Below, piece after piece: positions 28,296-37,298 of a DNA stretch of 64,000 nt; position 1 is the first letter of the stretch, and each line of letters opens with the position of its first letter. Source of the DNA: Rhizobium sp. L51/94. Lineage in GTDB: Bacteria > Pseudomonadota > Alphaproteobacteria > Rhizobiales > Rhizobiaceae. A program made the position numbers and the translations under genes. The notes below the pieces were generated by a model. The model had not been told where the DNA came from. It ran no database searches and was given only the letters and a program-made list of their open reading frames with translations. The stretch is taken from assembly GCF_019355555.1 (NCBI RefSeq), contig NZ_CP072141.1, positions 706,001-770,000 on the forward strand. The letters are read 5' to 3'.

Positions 28296-31200
28296 TCACT
28301 TTGTCATGAGTTCGGCAAGCGCCGATCTGAGAGCTGCCTCCGACAGCGTGTGGACAGTCGCGTTCTCGGAGTAGACCAGCACGCAATCGATGCGCTTGCC
28401 CGGATAGAGCGGCGCCAGGATCTCGCGGTATATCGCCAGCTGAGCCTTGTGCGCGAAGGGTATGGCTTCGGCTGTAGCCGGCGGCACGCGATTGGTCTTG
28501 TAGTCGAGGATCACCACGCGATCGTCCAGCACCGCCAGCCGGTCGATACGGCCGGAGACCGCATAGGTCTGACGGTCGAGTGCAAGCGTCCCCATAATGG
28601 AAACTTCGGCTTGTGCGTGGCTACTGAAAACCCCCAGCAGGTCCTTGTGCGCCATCAGCGCCAAAACTGAGGCGACCAGCGCCTGGCGCTCCGTTGCCGG
28701 CCAGAAGCGCGTCGTCCGTTCGGCGTAGCGCGCGGCGGCCTCAGCGCGTTCGGCTGGAGGCAGATCCGGCAGCATCTGCACCATACGGTGGACCAGTCGG
28801 CCCTTTTCCAGCGCACGATCGGATGCACCCTTGTCGCCGAACAGCGGGGAAGCGACCGCCAGATTCCCGGCTTCGTCATCGATGATGGTGCCTGCTCCCG
28901 ACGGGCTCAGCGGACGCGGGAGATGGCGGGGGGACGGAAGCGGTTGCAGCAGGGCAGGCGGCAGCGCCGTTTTGTCCCTTCGTGCCTCCGTCGACACTGC
29001 GGTTTCGAGATCTTTTGCCATTCCCCCGACGCGCCAGCGCAGGCCGGTCCAATCGCCGTCAGGTCCGGTGAAAGTGGCCTCAGTACAACGCTCGGGATGT
29101 TGTGCGAGGGTGGTCGCGATCATGCTGTGCCAGATGTCGGGGTTCTGTCGCACGCCGCGATAGCCGCAGACGATCAGTCTGTCAGCGGCCCGCGTCATGC
29201 CGACATAGAGCAGCCGGCGATATTCCTCCTCTGCCTGGCCCTGGATACGGCTGGCATTGGCCTGGGTCAGCGTGTTGCCGAGCGAACTCAGCGGCAGCCA
29301 GGCCGGCATCGGCACTTCTTCGCCGCGCCCCTCCAGCAGCCGCAGCTTCGGCAGATGGCTGGAAGTGAAGGATTTCGAGCCGCCATCGACGAGAAAGACA
29401 ATCGGCGCCTCCAGCCCCTTGGCGGCATGCACCGTCATGATCCGCACCTCGTTGCGGCCCTTGTCCTGTTCGCGCTTGACGACCGGTGCTTCCAGTTCCA
29501 GCGTCGAGACGAAGGATTGCAGGCCGGGCAGCCCGGATGTCTCATGGTCGAGCGCGAATGTCAGGAACTCGTCGAGGATATCGCTGACTTCGCTGCCAAG
29601 CCGAGCCAGGAACTGACGCCGACCGCCATGGCTGCCGAGAATTCGCGCAAAGAGATCGTGGACCGAGTAGGTCTTCGACAGTGCCATGAAGAGTTTCAGT
29701 CGCTCGACTGCATCGGCAAAGGTATCGTTGCCGTCGGCTGCAAAGGCTTGGAGATGCTGCCAGACGCTGGTGCCATCGCCGCGCAGCGCCGCCACCATGA
29801 ACACGTCGTCCTCGGAGAGGTCGAAAAGCGGGCTTTTCAGCACCGCCGCCAGCGACAGGTCGTCCTCCGGCAATAGCAGGAAGCGGCCGAGCGCCAGCAG
29901 ATCCTGGATGGCGATATGGCTGGTCAGCACCAGGCGGTCGGCGCCGGCGACGGCAATGTTGCCACGTTTCTTCAGCGCACGGGTGAGGGCATTGACGAAA
30001 GCATCGCGCTTGCGCACCAGCACGAGGATATCACCCGCCTCTATCAGCCGCGTCTTACCCTTGTCGATAATGCTCTCGCGGCCGACCAGTGTATCCATCA
30101 CATGAGCCATGCGCCGCGCGAGAACTGCGGCCGGCGCGCTTTCAGGCGTCGAATCGAAGGGCGCCGTCCAATCCTCTTCCTTGGCGGCAGGCTCCGGCGC
30201 GATCATGTGCCAAAGGTCCACTTCCCCCGGATGACCGATACGACTGGAGCGATGGACGACGGCCTCATCGGTGGCGCTGAGGCCCCTGGCATTGTCCGGC
30301 GTCGAAAAAACGTGATCGACGGCTGATAGCACGTCAGATGTCGAGCGGAACGACAGCGGCAGCCGCACCGGCGAAAACGCCTGGCCACTGGCAAGCACGC
30401 GACGCCGCGTACGGTCGCTCTCCTCGGAGAAACGCTCCGGTCGCGCGCCCTGGAAGGAATAGATCGACTGCTTCTCGTCTCCGACCGCAAACAGCGTCCG
30501 CAGCGTCGGCCGGGCGCTGGCGCCGGAGAAAAAATCTTCCGCCAGAGACTGGATGACACTCCACTGGATCGGGCTGGTATCCTGCGCCTCGTCGACGAGA
30601 ATATGGTCGATGCCCTGGTCGAGCTTGTAGTGGATCCACGGGCCGACACCGCTGCGCATCAAAAGATCGGCCGTTCGGGTGATCAGGTCCTCGAAATCGA
30701 GCTGGCTGCGCTGTTTCTTGAGTTCGGCATAATCGGCGTTCAGCCGGTCGGCAAGCGTCAGGGCGGCGCGTGTAGCGCGGTACATCTGCATGCGTTTCAG
30801 CCTGTCCCGGCAGTCCACGACATGGGCGCGCGCCGTCGCGATGGCATCCGTCAGCTCCGGCGCCTCGGCCAGCATTGCCTTAACCACGAACTGGCCATCG
30901 GATTTTGGCTCGCCCTTGGCGGTCAGCATGACCTTTTCAAGGATTTCCACACGCTCGTTGGGATCTAGCGCGCGCATGACCAGCCTCAGGCCGTAGGCGA
31001 TCTCCTGGGCCTTGCTGCCACCCTTGCTGTCCGCGAGCTCAAGATAGCGGTCCAGCATCGCACCTGACAGTCCCCGCAGCGGCCAGAATTGCTGTGCGAT
31101 GTCGGCTTCCGTCTCGGTCGCCGACAGCCCCAGCCGCTGGCGCATCACCTTATCGAGGCCGCCGCGCTGTTCCGCATCGAGCGCGAAGCGACGGATGGCG

Positions 31201-31847
31201 TTACGGTGGGCGATGATCTCGCCCAGCAGCGTCTCGAGACCGGATTCGTCCCCGAGATCGAGCACATGGGCAAAGGCCTCCGCCAGAGCAGCATCGTCTT
31301 CAGGCGTCGTTGCGGTTAGCAGGGAGCGTCGGGCGTCCGCCAGCAGCGTCGTCGCAGCGCGGTCGTCGAGCACTGAAAAATGACCGGCGACATTGGCTTC
31401 GAGCGGAAACTGGTGCAGCAGCGCCTCGCAGAAGGCATGGATGGTCTGGATCTTAAGCCCGCCCGGCGTTTCCAAGGCCTTTGCAAAAAGTCGCCGCGCC
31501 TCTGCCAGCTTGAAGACGTCCGGCACAGCTCCCTCGACATCGGTAATGCGCTTGATCAGCGCTTCGTCCGGCAGTGTTGCCCATTCGGCAAGCCGGTCGA
31601 AGACGCGGTTCGACATCTCAGATGCTGCTGCCTTGGTGTATGTCAGGCACAGGATCGCCGAAGGCCTCGCGCCGGCCAGCAGCAGCCGGATCACCCGCTG
31701 CGTGAGGACATGCGTCTTGCCGGAGCCGGCATTGGCCGAAACCCACGCAGACCGGGTCGGATCGGAGGCCAGCGATTGCTGGACCGTCGTCCAGCCGATC
31801 CAGGTGCCGGCGTCGTCGCCTTCCGGAAGCTCTGCCAGTTCACTCAT
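28296..31847 (-). CDS. addA: AddA, double-strand break repair helicase-nuclease subunit
   Basis: With AddB resects DNA double-strand ends for RecA loading, the alphaproteobacterial counterpart of RecBCD. It has 1183 aa. SF1A (UvrD-like) helicase motifs: Walker A SANAGSGKTHVLTQRV near residue 38; motif II HILVDEAQDTSPIQW; motif III GDEKQSIYSFQGA; LPLSFRST (IV); and TVHAAKGLEAPIVFLVDGG and LYVGMTRAADRLIVCG (V, VI). The C-terminal RecB-type nuclease shows VVILDYKTNRVPP. Its start overlaps the addB stop by 8 bp. The trxA start lies 75 bp downstream. Confidence 0.96.
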   Translation of the reverse strand: MSELAELPEGDDAGTWIGWTTVQQSLASDPTRSAWVSANAGSGKTHVLTQRVIRLLLAGARPSAILCLTYTKAAASEMSNRVFDRLAEWATLPDEALIKRITDVEGAVPDVFKLAEARRLFAKALETPGGLKIQTIHAFCEALLHQFPLEANVAGHFSVLDDRAATTLLADARRSLLTATTPEDDAALAEAFAHVLDLGDESGLETLLGEIIAHRNAIRRFALDAEQRGGLDKVMRQRLGLSATETEADIAQQFWPLRGLSGAMLDRYLELADSKGGSKAQEIAYGLRLVMRALDPNERVEILEKVMLTAKGEPKSDGQFVVKAMLAEAPELTDAIATARAHVVDCRDRLKRMQMYRATRAALTLADRLNADYAELKKQRSQLDFEDLITRTADLLMRSGVGPWIHYKLDQGIDHILVDEAQDTSPIQWSVIQSLAEDFFSGASARPTLRTLFAVGDEKQSIYSFQGARPERFSEESDRTRRRVLASGQAFSPVRLPLSFRSTSDVLSAVDHVFSTPDNARGLSATDEAVVHRSSRIGHPGEVDLWHMIAPEPAAKEEDWTAPFDSTPESAPAAVLARRMAHVMDTLVGRESIIDKGKTRLIEAGDILVLVRKRDAFVNALTRALKKRGNIAVAGADRLVLTSHIAIQDLLALGRFLLLPEDDLSLAAVLKSPLFDLSEDDVFMVAALRGDGTSVWQHLQAFAADGNDTFADAVERLKLFMALSKTYSVHDLFARILGSHGGRRQFLARLGSEVSDILDEFLTFALDHETSGLPGLQSFVSTLELEAPVVKREQDKGRNEVRIMTVHAAKGLEAPIVFLVDGGSKSFTSSHLPKLRLLEGRGEEVPMPAWLPLSSLGNTLTQANASRIQGQAEEEYRRLLYVGMTRAADRLIVCGYRGVRQNPDIWHSMIATTLAQHPERCTEATFTGPDGDWTGLRWRVGGMAKDLETAVSTEARRDKTALPPALLQPLPSPRHLPRPLSPSGAGTIIDDEAGNLAVASPLFGDKGASDRALEKGRLVHRMVQMLPDLPPAERAEAAARYAERTTRFWPATERQALVASVLALMAHKDLLGVFSSHAQAEVSIMGTLALDRQTYAVSGRIDRLAVLDDRVVILDYKTNRVPPATAEAIPFAHKAQLAIYREILAPLYPGKRIDCVLVYSENATVHTLSEAALRSALAELMTK

Positions 31848-34800
31848 CGTCTGCAGCCTCTTCCGCTTCGGCCGTCGACCATTCCGACACCCGCGCCAGA
31901 TGGTCGTAATCGCCGCCGAATTCCTGCTGCTGGGCCGGGATCAGCCGCGAGGCGAAACCTTTTTCGCCGGATCGCAGCAGCAAAACGAACTGGCTGAGCT
32001 GTTCGATCGATTCGTGGCCGAGATCGAGCGCCGATTTCGGCTGTGTCCGGGCGCTGGCCTTGGCGAGCTCGTTGTTGACCTGATCCTCCCTGAATCGATC
32101 GCCCGGCCGTAGGCGAACGTAAAGCAGGTTTTCCGGCGTCAAAGTCCCGACATCGCGAAAGGCACCGGCCTGCAGCGCGTAGGCCTCGAGTGCCAGCTGC
32201 GGATCGAGCAGCGCCCGGGCCTGCTGCGGCGTAGGATTGAAGCCGGTCTTGTAGTCGATGATATCGGCCGCTTTGCCGCCCTTCAGGTCGATCCGGTCGG
32301 CAACGCCGGTCAGCCGGATGCCGGCGGCTTCGAGATCGACGGCGGCGCGGACTTCGGTAAATGTTTGGCGGATCTGCGGCTGCCGGGTCTTCTCCCAGTT
32401 GAGAAAGGCCCGTGCGACCTCGCGAAAGCGCGGGCGCCAGACGGCGTCGATATGCGGCGGCAACTGCTCGGCGTCGAACAGCTCCGTCAGGATGCGCTCC
32501 ATTGCCTTCAAGGCATCCGGCGCCGTTGCCAGATGGCCCTCGCGGGTGAAGCGATCGACAATCCGGTGATAGAGCGTGCCGCGCTCGGCAGCGCCGGGGT
32601 CGCTGTTGAACGGGTTGACTGGGTCGAGCCGGAGGACGCGGCGGGCATAGATCGCGTACGGATCGCGCCTCAGACGTCCGACCTCGCTGAACGAATAGCT
32701 TTTCGGCTGCATCGCTGCCGGTGGCTTGGGCGAGGGGCGCTGAGCGGGTGCCTCGCGGTCGCCGGCATCGATCAGCGCTGCCCAGTCGCGAAAGCAGTCG
32801 CCGCGCACCTTCAGCTCTTCTGCAAATTCCTTGCCGCCCAGCGCCATAAGCCTTTGCAGCCAACGCGAGGCGACTGTGGGCGTTGAGCCCTGCCGCAACG
32901 CTCTAGAGTAGATGAGGTCCGCCGTGCCGTTTGCCATCTCGAAGTCATGGGCCAGCTGGCCGATGCGTCGCTCCGGCGGCTCCAGGCCGATCTCCGTCTT
33001 CATCATCCGCGACACGAAGGGGTTGTTGGCCGTCTGTCCGGGCCACGAGCCCTCGTTCAGGCCGCCGAGGATGAGAGTATCGACGCTTTGCAACCGGGCT
33101 TCCAGCGTACCGAAGATGAACAGCCTGGGATGGCTGAGCGCCCGGGGTTTGACTGCCTGGCCGGCGGAAAGCGCCATCATGATGTCGATCCACTGCGGGC
33201 CATCGGCTTCCATCTGGCCATCGGTCGCCATCACTTCGCGCAGCACGGTCGCCAGCGCATCGCCCGCTTCGGAAGACCAGAGCGCCGCAAGGTCGCCTTT
33301 CTCGTCGGCAACCACCGCCTCCAGAGCTCGCCCGGTGCGTTCGGCCCATTCTGACAATGTGAAGCTGGTCGTCAGCCGCCGATCCTCGGGGCGGCGTCGG
33401 ACCAGGGCGCCAGCCAGCAGTTCGGTCGCGAGCCGCACACGATTGGCAAGTAAGGCCGCCATGTCAGCCGCTTCCGGCGGCAGGCTGTCGCGCCATCTCG
33501 GCGCATGGCGATCGTTCTCCTGGTCCGCTAGCCGCTGTTCCAGAAGAGGCTCCAGCGTATTGATGTCGACCTCGCCGACGCCTCCGCGCAGGGCCAGCAA
33601 CTCCAGCGCGTCGACGGCATGATCCAGCACGGATCGTTCCAGCCCGAAGCTCGTAAGGGGGTGTTTGAGCAGGCTGACGATGGCAACGGGGTCGCCGGGC
33701 CTGAGCGTTGCCTCGAGCAGCAGCGTCAACAGGCTGCCTTGCGGTGTGGAGGACAGCGGCGTGCCTGCCGAATCATCGGCGACGATGCCGAAGCGGGCAA
33801 GTTCAGCCGTCACTCGACGCGCCAGGTTCCGGTCGGGCGTAATCAGCGCCGCTTGGCTTTCATTGCCGTTACGGCCAGGCTTTTCCAGCGCCAGCCGCAG
33901 GGCAATCGCGATGGCCGTCGCCTCTTCGCGCTCGTTCGCAGCCTCGATCAGCGAGACATCGGCGAACGCCGCGCGAAACGCGCCGGGCGGCAGCGTCTTT
34001 TGCCAATCTCCCCAGCCGCTCGTAGCCTTGGCTGGCGCCAGCGCACGGGACAGGATTTCGGCACGCCGCTGCAGATCGACCGGCGCCGTCTCTATGGTAT
34101 CGACCTCGGCGCGCTCCGTTTTCAGTTGCCGCAACAGGTGCGCAAGACCGTACTGTGGATGGCTGCGGCTGGCCGGATCGCGATCGGCAATGCCAGCAAT
34201 CGGCGCGACCATGGCCCAGTCCTCATCGGACATCGTCTGGTCGAGACCCGGCAATACGATGACGCCTTGCGGCAGGGCAGCGACGGCGGCTATCAGCTCG
34301 GCGGTGGCCGGCACGGAACCGGTCGAACCGGCGATGATGATCGGCCCTGTGGGCTGCGCGGTCGCCAGCCGTTTGGCCTCGGCGCGCAGGATGGCATTGC
34401 GATGCCGGGCTGGCGAGGACCGGCCAAGTTCGTCCAGGCGGGCCGGCCAGAAGGCGCTGGCGATCTGCAGAAATTCGGCTGTCAATTGCCACCAGAGAGC
34501 ATGATCCTGGGCATCCAGCGTCGCGAGATCAGCCCAGTCGCGGTCTTCCGTCTCGATCGAATCGATCAGTTCGGCAAGATTGCGCGCAAGCCAGATCGCA
34601 TCGGCCGGGCTGGCAGGCGCCACCAGCGGTGAATCGGAGTGGATGTCACGGACGATCTGCGGCAGCTTGTTGCGCCAAGCGAGGATCAAGCGGGCCAACT
34701 CCAACAGCCGGGCGGTATTCGAGAGTGGCTGCAGCAGGTCGGCGGTGGCTGGCAGGTCCTCGTCGAAATAGCCGCTATCTTCGTCGGTCTCGCCGAGAGG

Positions 34801-35034
34801 CCGGATCACCGGGAGGATCGCCGATTGGCCGCCGAGCAGATAGACGAAGGCAGAGCGCAGCACGCGGGCTGCGCGTCGCGTCGGCAGATAGATCGTTACC
34901 TTGGCAAGGGACAGCGGATCGGCGGGGTCGTGGCGAAAGTGATCGGTCAGCCGCCCGTCGCAGAGCGCTGCTGCAAGCGTTGCAAGGAAGGGCAATCCCG
35001 CCGGTATCGTCAGGATGCGCTGCCGTTGCTTCAT
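31840..35034 (-). CDS. addB: AddB, double-strand break repair nuclease subunit
   Basis: Partner of AddA. It has 1064 aa from the ATG at 35034. The N-terminal inactivated helicase half starts MKQRQRILTIPAGLPFLATL; the C-terminal RecB-family nuclease shows LTGVADRIDLKGGKAADIID followed by YKTGFNP, with the usual D-x-K pattern. The four cysteines that bind an Fe-S cluster in Bacillus AddB are not visible near the end (GGDYDHLARVSEW), so this appears to be the cluster-free alphaproteobacterial type. The open frame runs further upstream but that overlaps the nucleotidyltransferase gene; the start at 35034 overlaps its stop by 4 bp. A stop-start overlap of 8 bp joins it to addA. Confidence 0.94.
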   Translation of the reverse strand: MKQRQRILTIPAGLPFLATLAAALCDGRLTDHFRHDPADPLSLAKVTIYLPTRRAARVLRSAFVYLLGGQSAILPVIRPLGETDEDSGYFDEDLPATADLLQPLSNTARLLELARLILAWRNKLPQIVRDIHSDSPLVAPASPADAIWLARNLAELIDSIETEDRDWADLATLDAQDHALWWQLTAEFLQIASAFWPARLDELGRSSPARHRNAILRAEAKRLATAQPTGPIIIAGSTGSVPATAELIAAVAALPQGVIVLPGLDQTMSDEDWAMVAPIAGIADRDPASRSHPQYGLAHLLRQLKTERAEVDTIETAPVDLQRRAEILSRALAPAKATSGWGDWQKTLPPGAFRAAFADVSLIEAANEREEATAIAIALRLALEKPGRNGNESQAALITPDRNLARRVTAELARFGIVADDSAGTPLSSTPQGSLLTLLLEATLRPGDPVAIVSLLKHPLTSFGLERSVLDHAVDALELLALRGGVGEVDINTLEPLLEQRLADQENDRHAPRWRDSLPPEAADMAALLANRVRLATELLAGALVRRRPEDRRLTTSFTLSEWAERTGRALEAVVADEKGDLAALWSSEAGDALATVLREVMATDGQMEADGPQWIDIMMALSAGQAVKPRALSHPRLFIFGTLEARLQSVDTLILGGLNEGSWPGQTANNPFVSRMMKTEIGLEPPERRIGQLAHDFEMANGTADLIYSRALRQGSTPTVASRWLQRLMALGGKEFAEELKVRGDCFRDWAALIDAGDREAPAQRPSPKPPAAMQPKSYSFSEVGRLRRDPYAIYARRVLRLDPVNPFNSDPGAAERGTLYHRIVDRFTREGHLATAPDALKAMERILTELFDAEQLPPHIDAVWRPRFREVARAFLNWEKTRQPQIRQTFTEVRAAVDLEAAGIRLTGVADRIDLKGGKAADIIDYKTGFNPTPQQARALLDPQLALEAYALQAGAFRDVGTLTPENLLYVRLRPGDRFREDQVNNELAKASARTQPKSALDLGHESIEQLSQFVLLLRSGEKGFASRLIPAQQQEFGGDYDHLARVSEWSTAEAEEAADDE

Positions 35035-35768
35035 GATGGCTCGCTTGCGCTGATGCGACGGATCGTTTCTTCTGCAGCTTCTATCGCATCCGGCGTTCCG
35101 ACCGTCAGCCATTCGCCCTCGAGCACAAGGCCGTAAAGCCTGCTGCTCGCTATGGCCCGGTCGAAATAGAGGTTGAGGTTGAAGGCTTCGTCCGGCGCGT
35201 CGTCGAACAGTGCGGGATGCAAGGCAATGGCGCCGGCATAAACCACGGGATTGGGCATTCCCTCGCGGTAGCGCGTTAGGCAACCATCGGCAGCCATGGA
35301 GAAATCCTTCTTGCCGTCATGGCCGGTGGTCTTGTCCAGCGGGACGCAGAGCAAGGCCATGTCCATGGTGCCCGCATCGAAGACGTCCGCCAATCGCTCG
35401 AGGTTTGTCGGCTCCCCAGGCGTTTCGCCAATCCAGAAAAGGTCGGCGTTCATGACCAGAACCGGGTCGCGGCTGAGCAGCTTCAGGCCTTTGGCAAGAC
35501 CACCGCCGGAGTTCATCAGGCCTCCGGTCTCGTCGGATACCACGATCTCCAGTCCCTCACGAGCTTGGAGATAGGCTCGCATCTGATCGGGATGATGATG
35601 AATATTGATTGCGACCCTGTCCACCCCTGAGGCGACCAGAAGGTCGAGCACATAGTCGAGCATTGGCTTGCCACCGATCTTCACCAGCGGCTTCGGGGTG
35701 TGGTCGGTGATCGGGCGCATGCGGGTTCCAAGCCCCGCTGCGAGCACCATGGCCTGTTTGATTGTCAT
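35031..35768 (-). CDS. murU: Nucleotidyltransferase, MurU-like (MurNAc-alpha-1-phosphate uridylyltransferase candidate)
   Basis: Predicted sugar-1-phosphate nucleotidyltransferase of the GlmU/MurU type. It has 245 aa. The signature AMVLAAGLGTRMRPITDHTP and KPLVKIGGKPMLDYVLD mark the NTP-binding loop and catalytic Lys; INIHHHPDQM and LVMNADLFWIGET match the family and the metal-binding Asp; no C-terminal acetyltransferase repeat is present. In Pseudomonas MurU makes UDP-MurNAc from MurNAc-1-P made by AmgK, and here the gene directly follows a TsaE-AmgK-type fusion (13 bp gap). The pairing supports the function, but activity on MurNAc-1-P is inferred from context. The stop overlaps the addB start (ATGA). 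Confidence 0.85.
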   Translation of the reverse strand: MTIKQAMVLAAGLGTRMRPITDHTPKPLVKIGGKPMLDYVLDLLVASGVDRVAINIHHHPDQMRAYLQAREGLEIVVSDETGGLMNSGGGLAKGLKLLSRDPVLVMNADLFWIGETPGEPTNLERLADVFDAGTMDMALLCVPLDKTTGHDGKKDFSMAADGCLTRYREGMPNPVVYAGAIALHPALFDDAPDEAFNLNLYFDRAIASSRLYGLVLEGEWLTVGTPDAIEAAEETIRRISASEPS

Positions 35769-35780
35769 CTGATCCGGTAT

Positions 35781-37298
35781 TTATGATTCGCCTGCGCCTA
35801 TACCAGCCCTTGCGCACCAATCGCGCAAGGGGGCAAGCGTTTCGTGCTCGAATGCAGCCTGCAGGTAGGTGAGGGTACGCGGCATATGCTGGAGATAGCC
35901 CGGCTTTCCATCCCGCTGCTTCAACCTGACCCACAGTCCGGCCAGCTTGCAGTTGCGCTGCGCCGACATGATAGCCCAGCTTTTCAGGAACAACGGCTCG
36001 TCGAAGCCTGGCTGGGCGCGACGGAGCGCCAGGTAGTCACCCATCAGTTGCTCGAACAGCGGCCGCTCGATGGTGACGCGGGCGTCCTGTACGAGAGATG
36101 CCAGGTCATAGGCCGTCGGCCCGATCATTGCGTCCTGGAAGTCGATCAGGCCGATGCGGCGAATACCGACGTCCTCGCCGCGCCAGATGATGTTCGGGGA
36201 ATGCAGGTCGCGTAGCAGCAGGCTCTTCTCCGAGGCGGCGAGCTGGTCGATGAGATCGTCCCAGATTGCCAGATATTCTGCGCGTTCCGTGTCGCTGGCA
36301 GCTTCGCCGCGTTTCCAGGGCAGGTACCAGTCGAGCAGCAGGCGGGCTTCCATGCCCGTCGCCGTGCGGTCGAAATCCGGAATATGGTGGACATGATCTG
36401 AAGTCACCACGATATCCCGGGGCAGGGTAAGCCCGTGCAGCAGTGCCAGGCAGGCAACGCCGGCTTGATATCGCTCCGGGATGGGTCTTCCGTGCGTGTC
36501 GAGAACACCATCGGTGCCGAGGTCCTCGATCAGCAGAATGCCTTGCTTGTAGTCGACATGATAGATTTCCGGCGTGGCGAAACCGTTGTCCCGCAGCATG
36601 CCCGCGATCGCTACGAAGGGATAAGCGTCTTCGGCAAGGTGCGCGACCTTGGGGTAAGGTTTGCCGTCCAGCACCGGGGGTCCCTCCGGACGGCGTGGCC
36701 AGTCCATCAGGATGATGCGATTGCTTCCGTCGGCAGGGTAGATCGATTCATAAGCGCGCATCGACGCATCGCCTGTCAGGAAGCGACGTTCCGCGCCTGC
36801 AAGCCCGCTCTCGTCGAGAAACGAGCGGATATTCAACACGCGCCGGATGCGGGCTGCCTGGCCTGGCGGTGCCGATATAGTCGCGCGGCGCCCTTGGCCT
36901 TCGGTCTCGAGACGAAGTGTAATACGACTTCCGGGTAATTCCGTCTCCGCCATTTCAGGCCATTCGACCAGGCAGATACCAGCATCGAGCGCTTCGTCGA
37001 AACCCAGTTCCACGAGTTCCGTCGGATCGCCCAGACGATAGAGATCGAAATGCGAAACCGGAATGCGCAGCGCATAGGACTGGACAAGCGTGAACGTCGG
37101 GCTAGGCACTTCCAGCCCCTCGTCGTCGGCCATCGCCCGCAGAAAAGCGCGTGCCAGCGCCGATTTGCCTGCGCCAAGATCGCCGCTCAGCGCCAGGCAG
37201 TCGCCCACCGTAAGCGCGAGCGCCAGATCTTCGCCGAGTTGGCGTGTCGCCGCGTCATCTTGCAGAAAGACCGAGATCGGGGCGTCCATGGACGTCAC
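35781..37298 (-). CDS. tsaE: Fusion: TsaE (tRNA t6A ATPase) + AmgK-like amino sugar phosphotransferase
   Basis: A 505-residue fusion. Residues about 10-150 are TsaE, the ATPase of the threonylcarbamoyl-adenosine tRNA machinery, with Walker A SGDLGAGKSALAR (K45), SPTFTLVQSY, HFDLYRLGDPTEL and LVEWPEM. Residues about 160-505 are an APH/ChoK-type phosphotransferase like AmgK, with GDASMRAYESI at the nucleotide site, catalytic LLLRDLHSPNIIW (D364, N369) and metal motif LIDFQDAMIG (D386). The start overlaps the divL stop by 4 bp (ATGA). The TsaE half stays essential for t6A; the AmgK half would phosphorylate MurNAc/GlcNAc at C1 ahead of MurU. Known among Rhizobiales; substrate inferred. Confidence 0.88.
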   Translation of the reverse strand: MTSMDAPISVFLQDDAATRQLGEDLALALTVGDCLALSGDLGAGKSALARAFLRAMADDEGLEVPSPTFTLVQSYALRIPVSHFDLYRLGDPTELVELGFDEALDAGICLVEWPEMAETELPGSRITLRLETEGQGRRATISAPPGQAARIRRVLNIRSFLDESGLAGAERRFLTGDASMRAYESIYPADGSNRIILMDWPRRPEGPPVLDGKPYPKVAHLAEDAYPFVAIAGMLRDNGFATPEIYHVDYKQGILLIEDLGTDGVLDTHGRPIPERYQAGVACLALLHGLTLPRDIVVTSDHVHHIPDFDRTATGMEARLLLDWYLPWKRGEAASDTERAEYLAIWDDLIDQLAASEKSLLLRDLHSPNIIWRGEDVGIRRIGLIDFQDAMIGPTAYDLASLVQDARVTIERPLFEQLMGDYLALRRAQPGFDEPLFLKSWAIMSAQRNCKLAGLWVRLKQRDGKPGYLQHMPRTLTYLQAAFEHETLAPLRDWCARAGIGAGES

